Notes under the pieces: model-generated
The model's database searches: none
Told to the model about the DNA's origin: nothing
The model's input: the letters and a program-made list of their open reading frames with translations, nothing else
Shown: one piece after another, positions 8,052-16,542 of the stretch
How positions within the stretch are numbered: the stretch's first letter is position 1
How the letters are laid out: each line of letters starts with the position of its first letter
Position numbers and translations under genes: made by a program
Assembly (NCBI GenBank): GCA_019510485.1
Contig: JAEKKI010000175.1
Coordinates: 1-64,000, forward strand
Direction: 5' to 3'
DNA from: Catenulisporales bacterium
GTDB taxonomy: Bacteria > Actinomycetota > Actinomycetes > Streptomycetales > Catenulisporaceae
DNA: 64,000 nucleotides

Positions 8052-11000
8052 GTGATCTCGTGGAACGACATGACCCGGCTGCCGGCGACCGGGCTGCGGA
8101 TGGCCGCGACCGCGGTGGGCGCGGTGACCGGCGCCGGGCCCCAGCAGCGGGAGCGCCGCGTCTGGTCCCGGCAGGGCCGGGCGCATGTCGAGGTCAAGGG
8201 GCTGACCGGGCACGGTGAGCGGCACCGGCGGCTGGCCGAGGAGGTGTCCGCGGCCCTGCGCACGCTGAAGGGCGTGCACTGGGCCGAGGTGAACGCGGCC
8301 ACCCGGCACGTGCTCGTGGACTTCGACGAGGGGGATGTGGACGTCGGGCGGCTCGTCGCGATCGTGGAGGACGTCGAACGCGAACACGGGGCCGGCGAGG
8401 AGGAGTTCCTGCGGGACAAGCCGGCCCACCCCTCGGCGCAGGCCCCGGTCACCGAGGCGGCGACGGCGCTGGCCGCCGACGCGCTGGGGCTGGCGGTCGC
8501 GCTGACCGGCCGGGTGCTGCGGGTCCCGGCGGCGCCGGCGGTGCTGCGGGTGCCGGTGCTGGTCGCCGAGAACACCCCGAAGGTCCGCGGGCTGCTGGAG
8601 GACCGGCTCGGGGCCGGCCGGGTGGAGCTGCTGCTCGGGCTGTCCAACGCCGGCCTCAACGCGCTGGCCCAGGGACCGGGACCGCTGCTGGTCGACGGCT
8701 CCCGGCACCTGCTGGCCTACGTCGAGGCCCGGGCCCGGCTGGCGGTGTGGCACCGGCGGGAGCCCGACCTGGTCGGGGACGGCGGCGGGCTGCCGCTGGA
8801 GGTCTCGCCGCGGGTCCCGCGCCCGGCGCCGTACCCGGACGGTCCCATAGAGGCGCTCGGCGACCGGGCGGCGCTGGCCTCGCTGACCGGCGCGCTCGGC
8901 ACGCTGGTGATGACCGGCGATCCGGGCCGGGCCGGCGACCTGCTGCTGGCGACGGTGCCCAAGGCCGCGCGGGCCGGGCGCGAGGCGTTCGCGGCGACGC
9001 TGGCCTGGGAGCTGACCCGGCGCGGCGTCGTGCCGATGGACGCCACGGTGCTGCGGCGCCTGGACCGGATCTCCACGCTGGTCGTGGATTCGGACGCGCT
9101 GTGCTCGGCGCGCAGCCGGGTGCTCTCCGTCGAGACGCTGGACCCCCGGTATCACGAAGCGGAGATCTGGGAGGCCGCCGCGGGCTTCGCGGCGGAGCCC
9201 GGACCGCGGGCCTCGGTGCGTGACATCTACCAGCACGGCGATCCCTCGCACCTGGTGGGCCGGGCCCGCATCGGCCGCGAGCCGGATCCGCTCGCCGACG
9301 CGCTGCTCACGGCGGCGCGGTCGGCGGGGGTCCGGGTCGTGCTGACCGAGCACGACAGCGTCGCGGACCTGACGGCCTGGGCCGATGAGGTGCTGCCGGC
9401 CGGCGCGGACCTCGCCGACGAGGTGCGCCGGCTCCAGGCCGGCGGCGCGGGCGTGTTGCTGGTGTCGCGAGGCCATGACGCGGCGCTGCACGCCGCCGAC
9501 GTCGGGATCGCGGCGGTGCATCGCAGCCCGGTGCCGTGGTCGGCGGACCTCATCTGCGGTCCCGGGCTCGGCGAGGTGTGGCGGGTGCTGAACGCGGTGC
9601 GCGTCGGGCGCGAGGTCAGCGAGCGCTCGGCCCGGCTGGCGCTGGGCGGGGCGTCGCTCGGGGCGCTGATCGCGCTGACCGGTCCGAGACGGCGCGGGCG
9701 GGCCGGGCTGCTGGCGCCGGTCAACGGGGCGGCTTTCACCGCGGTGGCGGCGGGGGCGGTCAGTGCTTTGCGGGTCGGGCGGTTGGATCTGCCTGAGAGT
9801 GTGGCGCGGGCTGACTGGCATGCGTTGACGCCGCAGGAGGCGTGGCGGCGGGTTCGGGAATCGCGGGAGAGCGTGGCCGAGTCTTCGGAGACGGTGGAGC
9901 CCCTGGCGTTTTGGGACGGCGCGGTCGAGACGGTGCATCGGGCGGCTGCCGGTGTGGCCGCGGTTCCCGGGGTTGCCGCGCTCGCCGCTCCGACGCGGTA
10001 TGCGGGCACGCTGGCCTCGGCGACGGCGCGGGAGCTGCGCGATCCGCTGACGCCGGTGCTGGCGCTCGGGGCGGCGGCCTCGGCGGTGGTGGGGTCGGCG
10101 TTCGATGCCGGGCTGGTCGGCGGGGTCATGGCGGGTAACGCGCTGGTCGGCGGGTTCCAGCGGCTGCATGCTGAGAGTGCTTTGCGGGGGTTGCTGCTTG
10201 GGGAGCAGGTAACGGCGCGGCGGGTTGTCAGGCCGCCGGAGTTGGGGGGTGGGGCTGACTCCGCGGCGGACAGTCGCGAAAGCGCGCCGGCCGGGTCCGC
10301 GACCGAGAAGACGTCGGCCGAAGCGCTGCCCCCGGATACGGATTCGGCGGGCTCGGCGGCTGGGACTGACTCCGCGACCGACACACTCGAAAACGCGCTG
10401 GCCGAGTTCGCGACCGAGAAGACACCCGCCGACACCCTGCGCCCGGGCAACGTGGTGCTGGTGCGAGCAGGCGACATCGTGCCCGCCGATCTCAGACTGC
10501 TGACGGCCGAGGACCTCGAACTCGACGAGTCCAGCCTGACCGGCGAGTCCGTACCGGTCGCCAAAGCGGTGCCGGCCACGCCGGGCGCCGAGCTCGACGC
10601 GCGTTCGTGCATGCTCTACGAGGGCTCGACCGTCCTGGGCGGGCACGGCTTCGGCCTGGTCGTCGCGGTCGGCCGGGCCACCGAGGCGGGCCGGGCCGCC
10701 CGGATCGCCGGGAACGCGGCGCCGGCGCCGGGCATCGGCGCGCGGCTGGCCGAGCTGAGCCGGATCACGTTGCCGGCGGCGGGCATCGGCGGGCTGGCGG
10801 TGACCGGGCTGTCGGCGCTGCGCGGCGTGCCGTGGCGGCAGGCGGCGGCCTCGGGTGTGGCCACGGCGATCGCGGCGATCCCGGAGGGGCTGCCGCTGGT
10901 GGCCACCGTGGCGCAGCTGGCCGGGGCCCGGCGGCTGTCGCGGCGCGGGATTCTGGTGCGGTCGTCGCGGAGCCTGGAGGCGCTCGGGCGGGTCGACACC

Positions 11001-12806
11001 GTGTGCTTCGACAAGACCGGGACGCTCACGCGCGGCCGGCTGAACGTCGCGGTGCTGGCCGATCTCGATGGTGAGCTGGCGCTGGACGACAGCGGCGGGC
11101 GCCGGCTACTGCGGGTGGCCGCGCGGGCTTGTCCGCACGAGGGGATCCGGGCGCACGCCACCGACCGGGTCGTGGCCGAGGCCGCGGCCGAGACGGTGGG
11201 AACCGACTCGCATTGGCATCCGGTGTCCGAGCTGCCGTTCGAGACGACGCGCGGTTATGCGGCGTGTCTGGGCACGAATGACACGCACGCGTTCCTGGCG
11301 GTGAAGGGGGCGCCGGAGACGGTGCTGGCGGCGTGTTCACGGATCCGGCAGCACGCGGGGAAGTCGCGGTCGCTGCCGGTGGACGCGGCGGTCCGGCGCG
11401 AGGCGCTGGCGGCGGTCGGACGGCTCGCGGGCCGGGGTCTGCGGGTGCTGGCGGTCGCGCAGCGGCGGCCGGATGTGGAGCCGCGCCCGGGGATCGAGGT
11501 GGCGCCGCTGGTGGACGATCTGGAGTTGCTGGGTTTCGTCGGGCTCTCCGACACGCCGCGCGACAGTGCCGCTGAGGCGGTGCAGCGGCTCGGGGAGCTG
11601 GGGGTTCGGGTCACCGTGATCACCGGCGACCATCCGGTGACCGCGACCGCCATCGCCGAGGAGGTCGGAGTTCCCGACGCGGATCGGGTGGTGACGGGCG
11701 CTGAACTGGATCGGCTGACGCCGGACGAGCGCGCGCGGCGGGTGACCGAGGCCCGGGTGTTCGCGCGGGTCTCGCCGGAGCAGAAGGTGCGGGTGGTGGA
11801 GGCGCTGCGGCGGGCCGGGAGGGTGGTCGCGATGACCGGGGACGGGGCCAATGACGCGGCCGCGATCCGGCTGGCGGATGTCGGGGTGGCGTTGGCGGGG
11901 CGCGGGTCGGCTGCCGCGCGGACGGCTGCGGATCTGGTGATCGCCGAGCCCGATCCGGCTCGGTTGGTGGACGCGTTGGCTGAGGGGCGTTCGTTGTGGG
12001 ATCGGGTGCGGGATGCCACGTCGATTCTGGTCGGGGGTAATGCCGGAGAGGTCGCGTTCACGTTGGCCGGCACGGCTGTCGGAGGGCGCGCACCGCTTTC
12101 GACGCGGCAGCTGCTGCTGGTGAACATGCTGACCGACATGTTGCCGGCGATGGCTGTGGCTTTGTCTCCTGGGAATGGCGATGGGGATGGGAATGGCAGC
12201 GGCGTCGGCGCGGGCAGCAGCGGCCTCGGCGAAGGCGCCGACGCCGGCGATCGCGGTGTCGGCGGCGGTGTCGGCGCCAAGGCAGATTCGCCGTCGTCGA
12301 ACCCTGCGGGCTCGCTGAGATCCCAGGAGGCGGTGGGTTCTGCGGCCCCATCGGTGCCCGCCACCTCGCTGTGGGGCCCGGAACTGGCCCGCTCGATCAC
12401 CGTCCGCGGCGGCGCCACCGCCATCGGGGCGTCCGCGGCCTGGTTCGCCGGACGGCTCACCGGCCGAGCCCGGCGCGCCGACACCATGGGACTGGCCGCC
12501 CTGGTCGGCACCCAACTCGGGCAGACACTGCTCGCCGCACGCCGCAGCCCCCTGGTAGCCACGACCGTGGCCGGATCGGCGCTGGCGCTGTTCGCCGTGG
12601 TCGAGACCCCGGGGGTCAGCCGGTTCTTCGGCTGCACGCCGCTCGGTCCGGTCGCGTGGTCGATCGTGATCGCGGCCTCCGCGGCGGGTACGGCTGTGGC
12701 GGCCGTGCCGGGGTGGGTGGATCGGCTGGAGCCGATTCAGGCCTGGCTGACACCGGTGTCCGAACGGCTGGCCACAGCCGGAAGACCGTGGTCCACAATG
12801 GTTTGA
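8052..12806 (+). CDS. Very large CtpI-like cation-transporting P-type ATPase
   Basis: 1584 residues. An N-terminal ferredoxin-like metal-associated domain (about 40-110) lacks the Cys-x-x-Cys pair. A long region of unknown role follows, then an ATPase core: actuator motif SLTGES near 828, I-P-E-G-L-P-L before the phosphorylation site DKTGTLT (Asp ~987), and the hinge GDGANDAA. IPEGLPL is typical of P2-type (Ca2+-like) pumps rather than heavy-metal P1B pumps, so the substrate is uncertain; mycobacterial CtpI has this size and build. Two Ala/Gly/Ser-rich inserts (about 10250-10440 and 12165-12370) interrupt the actuator region and a C-terminal membrane loop. GTG 8052 has AGGAGG upstream. Confidence 0.88.
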   Translation: MISWNDMTRLPATGLRMAATAVGAVTGAGPQQRERRVWSRQGRAHVEVKGLTGHGERHRRLAEEVSAALRTLKGVHWAEVNAATRHVLVDFDEGDVDVGRLVAIVEDVEREHGAGEEEFLRDKPAHPSAQAPVTEAATALAADALGLAVALTGRVLRVPAAPAVLRVPVLVAENTPKVRGLLEDRLGAGRVELLLGLSNAGLNALAQGPGPLLVDGSRHLLAYVEARARLAVWHRREPDLVGDGGGLPLEVSPRVPRPAPYPDGPIEALGDRAALASLTGALGTLVMTGDPGRAGDLLLATVPKAARAGREAFAATLAWELTRRGVVPMDATVLRRLDRISTLVVDSDALCSARSRVLSVETLDPRYHEAEIWEAAAGFAAEPGPRASVRDIYQHGDPSHLVGRARIGREPDPLADALLTAARSAGVRVVLTEHDSVADLTAWADEVLPAGADLADEVRRLQAGGAGVLLVSRGHDAALHAADVGIAAVHRSPVPWSADLICGPGLGEVWRVLNAVRVGREVSERSARLALGGASLGALIALTGPRRRGRAGLLAPVNGAAFTAVAAGAVSALRVGRLDLPESVARADWHALTPQEAWRRVRESRESVAESSETVEPLAFWDGAVETVHRAAAGVAAVPGVAALAAPTRYAGTLASATARELRDPLTPVLALGAAASAVVGSAFDAGLVGGVMAGNALVGGFQRLHAESALRGLLLGEQVTARRVVRPPELGGGADSAADSRESAPAGSATEKTSAEALPPDTDSAGSAAGTDSATDTLENALAEFATEKTPADTLRPGNVVLVRAGDIVPADLRLLTAEDLELDESSLTGESVPVAKAVPATPGAELDARSCMLYEGSTVLGGHGFGLVVAVGRATEAGRAARIAGNAAPAPGIGARLAELSRITLPAAGIGGLAVTGLSALRGVPWRQAAASGVATAIAAIPEGLPLVATVAQLAGARRLSRRGILVRSSRSLEALGRVDTVCFDKTGTLTRGRLNVAVLADLDGELALDDSGGRRLLRVAARACPHEGIRAHATDRVVAEAAAETVGTDSHWHPVSELPFETTRGYAACLGTNDTHAFLAVKGAPETVLAACSRIRQHAGKSRSLPVDAAVRREALAAVGRLAGRGLRVLAVAQRRPDVEPRPGIEVAPLVDDLELLGFVGLSDTPRDSAAEAVQRLGELGVRVTVITGDHPVTATAIAEEVGVPDADRVVTGAELDRLTPDERARRVTEARVFARVSPEQKVRVVEALRRAGRVVAMTGDGANDAAAIRLADVGVALAGRGSAAARTAADLVIAEPDPARLVDALAEGRSLWDRVRDATSILVGGNAGEVAFTLAGTAVGGRAPLSTRQLLLVNMLTDMLPAMAVALSPGNGDGDGNGSGVGAGSSGLGEGADAGDRGVGGGVGAKADSPSSNPAGSLRSQEAVGSAAPSVPATSLWGPELARSITVRGGATAIGASAAWFAGRLTGRARRADTMGLAALVGTQLGQTLLAARRSPLVATTVAGSALALFAVVETPGVSRFFGCTPLGPVAWSIVIAASAAGTAVAAVPGWVDRLEPIQAWLTPVSERLATAGRPWSTMV
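10248..10440 (+). repeat. Tandem low-complexity duplication inside the P-type ATPase
   Basis: Two imperfect in-frame copies of ~110 bp, each starting near GACTCCGCG and ending near GCGACCGAGAAGAC. They encode Ser/Ala/Glu/Thr-rich segments containing S-A-T-E-K-T and F-A-T-E-K-T. The block sits directly before L-R-P-G-N-V-V-L-V, where family members have only a short linker. Confidence 0.7.
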
Positions 12807-12836
12807 CCACCGGCGTTCCGGGTCATCCGCTCGTGC

Positions 12837-13194
12837 ATGAAAGCCGGCCCGCTCCGCCGGTTCTGGCGTCTGCTCGGGCCGGGACTGGTGACCGGCGCAT
12901 CCGACGACGCCCCGTCCGGAATAGCGACCTACGCCCAAGCCGGAGCCAAGTACGGATTCGGATTGCTGTGGACCGCGCTGATCACGTTCCCCTTGATGGC
13001 CGCCGTCCAAGAAACCTGCGACCGCAAGGGGTGGCCGCGGCGCCGTTCCTGGTGGTCGTGATGCTGATCTCGGGGAACAGAACCCTGATGGGCCGGTATC
13101 ACAACCACCGGCTGGCAACGGTGCCGGCTGGGCAACGGTCGCCCTGATGACGGCCACCGCCATCGCGATGCTGCTCATCCTGGTGCTGCCTTGA
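12837..13194 (+). pseudogene. NRAMP-family transporter remnant with large internal deletion
   Basis: The first 63 codons match the N-terminus of the intact paralog at 24119-25579 almost position by position (L-G-P-G-L-V-x-G-A-S-D-D-x-P-S-G, A-A-V-Q-E-T-C-D-R). Directly after C-D-R the sequence jumps, in another frame, to the paralog's C-terminus (G-V-A-A-A-P-F-L-V-V-V-M-L-I). A second frame change then leads to W-A-T-V-A-L-M-T-A-T-A-I-A-M-L-L-I, ending at a TGA at 13192-13194. About three quarters of the transporter, including all central helices, is gone. No transport function is possible. It may have been co-transcribed with the ATPase gene 30 bp upstream. Confidence 0.88.
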
Positions 13195-13233
13195 TACGTT
13201 CCGGCGCGCCGATCGCCGAGATCACCTCACCGG

Positions 13234-13659
13234 CTACCACGCGTGCGGCACGGCCCCGGTCAGCCGGGCGACAACCCGCTCATACCGCAGCAACTGCTGC
13301 CGCAGCTCCTCCGGCGACGCCGACTCCAAATCGGCCGGCTCCGCGAGCACCCCGCTGGCGTCCAGGCCGTGTGCGTTGAACACCGAGGCAACGGTCTTGT
13401 GCGCGACGTCCAGAGCCACTTCCGGATCCGCGGGGAAGATGCCCTCCACCCGCTTCCACGACTCCTCGATGTATTGCAGGTCCGCGTCGGTGATGTGCTC
13501 GCGGAGGCTAGGGCCAGTTATCTCTGGCTCCTCGGTGAGACCGGCACCGGTCGTGGTCGGAGCGGCCGGCCGCGCCTGCATCCGCGCCGCCTTCACCGCC
13601 AGGCCGATCAGCAGCACGGTGAGGCCGACCAGGAACATCACCATCAAGATGGTCACCAT
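13234..13659 (-). CDS. Membrane-anchored protein with FVxDP-type helical domain
   Basis: 141 residues. One N-terminal helix (ILMVMFLVGLTVLLIGLAV) and then a cytosolic domain: Y-I-E-E-S-W-K-R-V-E-G-I-F-P-A-D-P-E-V-A-L-D-V-A-H, ending in E-E-L-R-Q-Q-L-L-R-Y-E-R-V-V. This matches the small domain of 5464-5853 and 22831-23133. Function unknown. ATG 13659. It is transcribed with, and downstream of, the CBS protein 13726-14145 (66 bp gap). Confidence 0.75.
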   Translation of the reverse strand: MVTILMVMFLVGLTVLLIGLAVKAARMQARPAAPTTTGAGLTEEPEITGPSLREHITDADLQYIEESWKRVEGIFPADPEVALDVAHKTVASVFNAHGLDASGVLAEPADLESASPEELRQQLLRYERVVARLTGAVPHAW

Positions 13660-13725
13660 CGTCCGTCCCTCCCGGAGTCGGAGTCGTGGGTCGGGGCCGG
13701 TCCTCCAGGACCAGGAAGGCCGCTG

Positions 13726-14145
13726 TCAGTGCGTCGGCCGCGCCGAGCTGATCGCCCCCAGCACCGAGTCGGGGTCCCGGGTCTGCGCCAGGTCGCCCAG
13801 CGACACGATCCCGACCGCCTGCCCGTTCTGCACCACCGGAACACGCCGCACAGCGTGCGCCCGCATAGTCTCGATCGCCGCCTCCACCGGATCCTCCGGC
13901 CGCAGCGCCAGGGGCGCCGCGGTGGCCGCGACGCTGACCTCGGTCTCGGGGCCGCCGTCGTCGGCCAGGACGCGGACCACGATGTCGCGGTCGGTGACCA
14001 GGCCGGTAGTACCGGCGTTGTCGGTGACCAGCACCGCTCCGATGTCCTGCTCGCGCATCAGCTTCGCCACCTCGCCCACGGTCTGGTCGGGCCGGACCAT
14101 CACCGGAGAGGTGGTCATGACGTCTCGTACCAGCTGGCTGCTCAT
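13726..14145 (-). CDS. CBS-domain pair protein
   Basis: 139 residues forming a Bateman module: D-V-M-T-T-S-P at residue 8, G-L-V-T-D-R-D-I-V-V in the first domain, A-V-R-R-V-P-V-V and G-I-V-S-L-G-D-L-A in the second. Such stand-alone CBS proteins bind adenine nucleotides and are often induced by hypoxia or stress in actinobacteria. AAGGAGG precedes ATG 14145. Two paralogs are in the window (20838-21257, closest; 27037-27495). Confidence 0.88.
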   Translation of the reverse strand: MSSQLVRDVMTTSPVMVRPDQTVGEVAKLMREQDIGAVLVTDNAGTTGLVTDRDIVVRVLADDGGPETEVSVAATAAPLALRPEDPVEAAIETMRAHAVRRVPVVQNGQAVGIVSLGDLAQTRDPDSVLGAISSARPTH

Positions 14146-14304
14146 AGCGAGCGCCTCCTTCTGTCGCGACGTGTTCGACGGTCTCCCGCCGCCGAGGACT
14201 CGGCGTACCCGCCGCCGCGGGTTCCATGCGCGACCGCATGCTTCCGGCCGCGCAGGGTACCCGTGGCATCCGCTGAGAAGCACCGATCTGGGAGGGGCAG
14301 GCCC

Positions 14305-15468
14305 ATGTCGACCGTCGAATCCGTTGGTTCTGTTGGCTCCGACGGCACCGGCTCCGCCGGTCCCGTCCGGTCTTCCGAGTTCCCCGAGTTCCCCGAGTCC
14401 TCCGAGACCGCCGTCCCCGGCCCGGCCGGTATCCGCGTACCACCGCCGTCCTTCGCCCATCTGCTCCGCCTGACCGACGACACCGGCATCTTCGAACACG
14501 CCCGGGGCTCCATCCCCAAGCGCTGGCACGGCTACTGCGTCGACGACGTCTCCCGCGCCCTCATCGTCGTCTGCCGCGAGCCGCACCCGGATCCGACGCT
14601 GATCGCGGCCGCCGAGATCTACCTGGCGTTCCTGCTCCACGCGCAGGACGACGTGTCCGGCTTCCACAACCGCCTCGCGGTGAACCGGGTCTGGCAGGAC
14701 GAGCCCGCCACACTGGACTGGTGGGGCCGCGCGCTGTGGGCCCTCGGCACCGCGGCCGCGCACGCGCCGACCCCGGGTATGCGAGCCGTCGCCCTGGAGT
14801 GTTTCGAGACCGGCGCGAATCAAAGGTCTGTCGCCGTACGGGCGATGGTGTTCGCGGCGCTGGGCGCGGCCGAGGTGCTGACCGCCGACCCGGGACACAA
14901 GGCAGCCCACGAACTCCTCGCCGACGCCGCCGCGGTGATCGGCCGCCCGGCGTCCGATCCGGCCTGGGTCTGGCCGCAGGACAAGCTGGCCTACGCGAAC
15001 GCGGCCCTGGCCGAGGTGCTGATCGCGGCCGGGTACTTCGGCGGTGACGCCCGGACCCTGGAGGACGGCCTGCGCGCGCTGGCCTGGCTGCTGGCCGGCG
15101 AGACCGCCATCGCCGGCCACTTCGCCCCGACGCCGAACACCGGCTGGGTCCGCGGCGAGCCGCGCGGCGTGTTCGACCAGCAGCCGATCGAGGCGGCGGC
15201 GATGGCCGACGCGTGCACCCGCGCCCACGCCGTGACCGGCGACCCGGGGTGGATGGCCGGGGTCCGCCGGGCCACGTTCTGGTTCCTCGGCGACAACGAC
15301 CTGCGGCTGCCGCTGCTGGACTCCTCGACCGGGGGCTGCTGCGACGGGCTGGGACGGCGGGGCCGCAATCCCAACCAGGGTGCTGAATCCACCATCGCCC
15401 TCATCTCGACGCTGCAGCGCGCCCGCAGGTGGTGGGAGCAGGGCCGCCCGCAGAGCGAGACAGGCTGA
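14305..15468 (+). CDS. Six-hairpin glycosidase-like protein associated with glycosyltransferases
   Basis: 387 residues. After a low-complexity Ser/Glu/Pro start it reads H-L-L-R-L-T-D-D-T-G-I-F-E-H-A, H-G-Y-C-V-D-D-V-S-R-A-L, F-H-N-R-L, W-W-G-R-A-L-W-A-L-G and G-C-C-D-G-L with N-Q-G-A-E-S-T. These motifs belong to an alpha/alpha-toroid domain often found C-terminal to GT4 glycosyltransferases. Here it is encoded alone; a possible partner is the GT4 at 31312. The enzymatic activity is not known to me. ATG 14305 is preceded by GGGAGGGG. The patatin gene follows after six bases, suggesting co-transcription. Confidence 0.6.
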   Translation: MSTVESVGSVGSDGTGSAGPVRSSEFPEFPESSETAVPGPAGIRVPPPSFAHLLRLTDDTGIFEHARGSIPKRWHGYCVDDVSRALIVVCREPHPDPTLIAAAEIYLAFLLHAQDDVSGFHNRLAVNRVWQDEPATLDWWGRALWALGTAAAHAPTPGMRAVALECFETGANQRSVAVRAMVFAALGAAEVLTADPGHKAAHELLADAAAVIGRPASDPAWVWPQDKLAYANAALAEVLIAAGYFGGDARTLEDGLRALAWLLAGETAIAGHFAPTPNTGWVRGEPRGVFDQQPIEAAAMADACTRAHAVTGDPGWMAGVRRATFWFLGDNDLRLPLLDSSTGGCCDGLGRRGRNPNQGAESTIALISTLQRARRWWEQGRPQSETG

Positions 15469-15474
15469 GAACCC

Positions 15475-16542
15475 ATGACCGGAACGGTGGCGTTCGTCCT
15501 CGGCGGCGGCGGACCGCTGGGCGCCTACGAGGTCGGCATGCTCAAAGCCCTGATGGAGCGCGGGATCCGGCCGGACCTGGTGCTCGGTTCCTCGGTCGGG
15601 GCCCTCAACGGAGCCGCCGTCGCCGCCGATCCGCGCCCGGACGCCGTCGCCCGCCTGGAGCAGCTCTGGATCTCGCTGCGCGAGCGCGGCGTGTTCGCGG
15701 ACACGCTGTTCGCACAGATGGGCACCGCGCTGCGCAGCAAGACCCACCTGTTCTCCAACGCCGCCCTGCGGGGGCTGCTGGACCGCGAGTTCGGCGACCG
15801 GCTGATCGAGGACCTCCCGGTGCCGTTCGAATGCGTCGCCGCGTCGATCGAGCGCGCCACGGAGCACTGGTTCGGCAGCGGCCCGCTGGTGGAGGCGGTG
15901 CTGGCGTCCTCGGCGGTGCCGGGCCTGCTGCCGCCGGTCCCGATCGGCGGGGAGCACTTCCTGGACGGCGGCCTGGTGGACAGCGTCCCGGTCGGCAGGG
16001 CCCTGGCCTCGGGCGCCGGCACCGTCTACGTCCTGCACGTCGGCCGCATAGACCAGCCGCTGCAACCGCCGCGCACGCCGCGCGAGGTGGCCGTGGTCGC
16101 CTTCGAGATCGCGCGCCGGCACCGGTTCGTGCACGCCCGACCGGCGGCGCGAACGCCTCGGCGCTTCGGCCGCGCTACGGCCGCCGAGGGCTGGGACTCG
16201 TCCGGGAACGCATCGAACGGGCGCATCAGGCTTCGGCGGCGTATCTCGCGGAGAACGTGCCATGAGCAACGCCTTGGACAAGCCGGGCCCGGGCCCGCGC
16301 GGTCGGACGCCGCGCGCGATCGCCCGCCGTATCGTGGGCGTCTGCATACTGCTGCTCGTCGCTGGTTTGGTATACGTCACAGCGATCGGCGCCGCGCTCT
16401 ACACGATCCTCACCGCGCCGATGCGGTTACGGCTAGGGCGAGCGCGCCGGGTGCTGGCCATCGCGGTCGCCTACGCGACGATCGAGATCGTCGGGCTCGC
16501 GGTGGCGTCGTTGCGGTGGGTCCGCTTCTTCGTCGACCGTAA
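15475..16542 (+). CDS. Patatin-like phospholipase, C-terminus frameshifted
   Basis: The catalytic part is intact: oxyanion loop G-G-G-G-P-L-G-A-Y near residue 12, nucleophile elbow GSSVGAL near 42 and the D-G-G of the Ser-Asp dyad near 165, as in bacterial patatins that cleave acyl ester bonds. After E-I-A-R-R-H-R-F-V-H (about 16135) the frame leads into 130 unrelated Arg-rich residues that overlap the next gene. In the +1 frame the family-like end reads P-T-G-G-A-N-A-S-A-L-R-P-R-Y-G to L-A-E-N-V-P, stopping at 16265 in an ATGA overlap with the acyltransferase start. A segment of about 12-15 residues plus the frame was lost; a sequencing error is also possible. Confidence 0.75.
   Translation: MTGTVAFVLGGGGPLGAYEVGMLKALMERGIRPDLVLGSSVGALNGAAVAADPRPDAVARLEQLWISLRERGVFADTLFAQMGTALRSKTHLFSNAALRGLLDREFGDRLIEDLPVPFECVAASIERATEHWFGSGPLVEAVLASSAVPGLLPPVPIGGEHFLDGGLVDSVPVGRALASGAGTVYVLHVGRIDQPLQPPRTPREVAVVAFEIARRHRFVHARPAARTPRRFGRATAAEGWDSSGNASNGRIRLRRRISRRTCHEQRLGQAGPGPARSDAARDRPPYRGRLHTAARRWFGIRHSDRRRALHDPHRADAVTARASAPGAGHRGRLRDDRDRRARGGVVAVGPLLRRP

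Noticed and set aside
8004-10646. 880-codon minus-strand frame opposite the P-type ATPase
   Set aside because: Arg/Gln/His/Pro-rich shadow without motifs; the plus strand has DKTGT, TGES and GDGAND.
11337-13178. 613-codon minus-strand frame
   Set aside because: Antisense of the ATPase C-terminal half and NRAMP remnant; no motif.
14257-14262. GGGTAC near the 14305 gene as a stress -10 box
   Set aside because: No GTTT at 14-16 nt upstream.
13726-16380. 884-codon minus-strand frame ending in a CBS protein
   Set aside because: Only the last 139 codons (from ATG 14145 with AAGGAGG) are CBS; the rest is antisense to 14305 and patatin.
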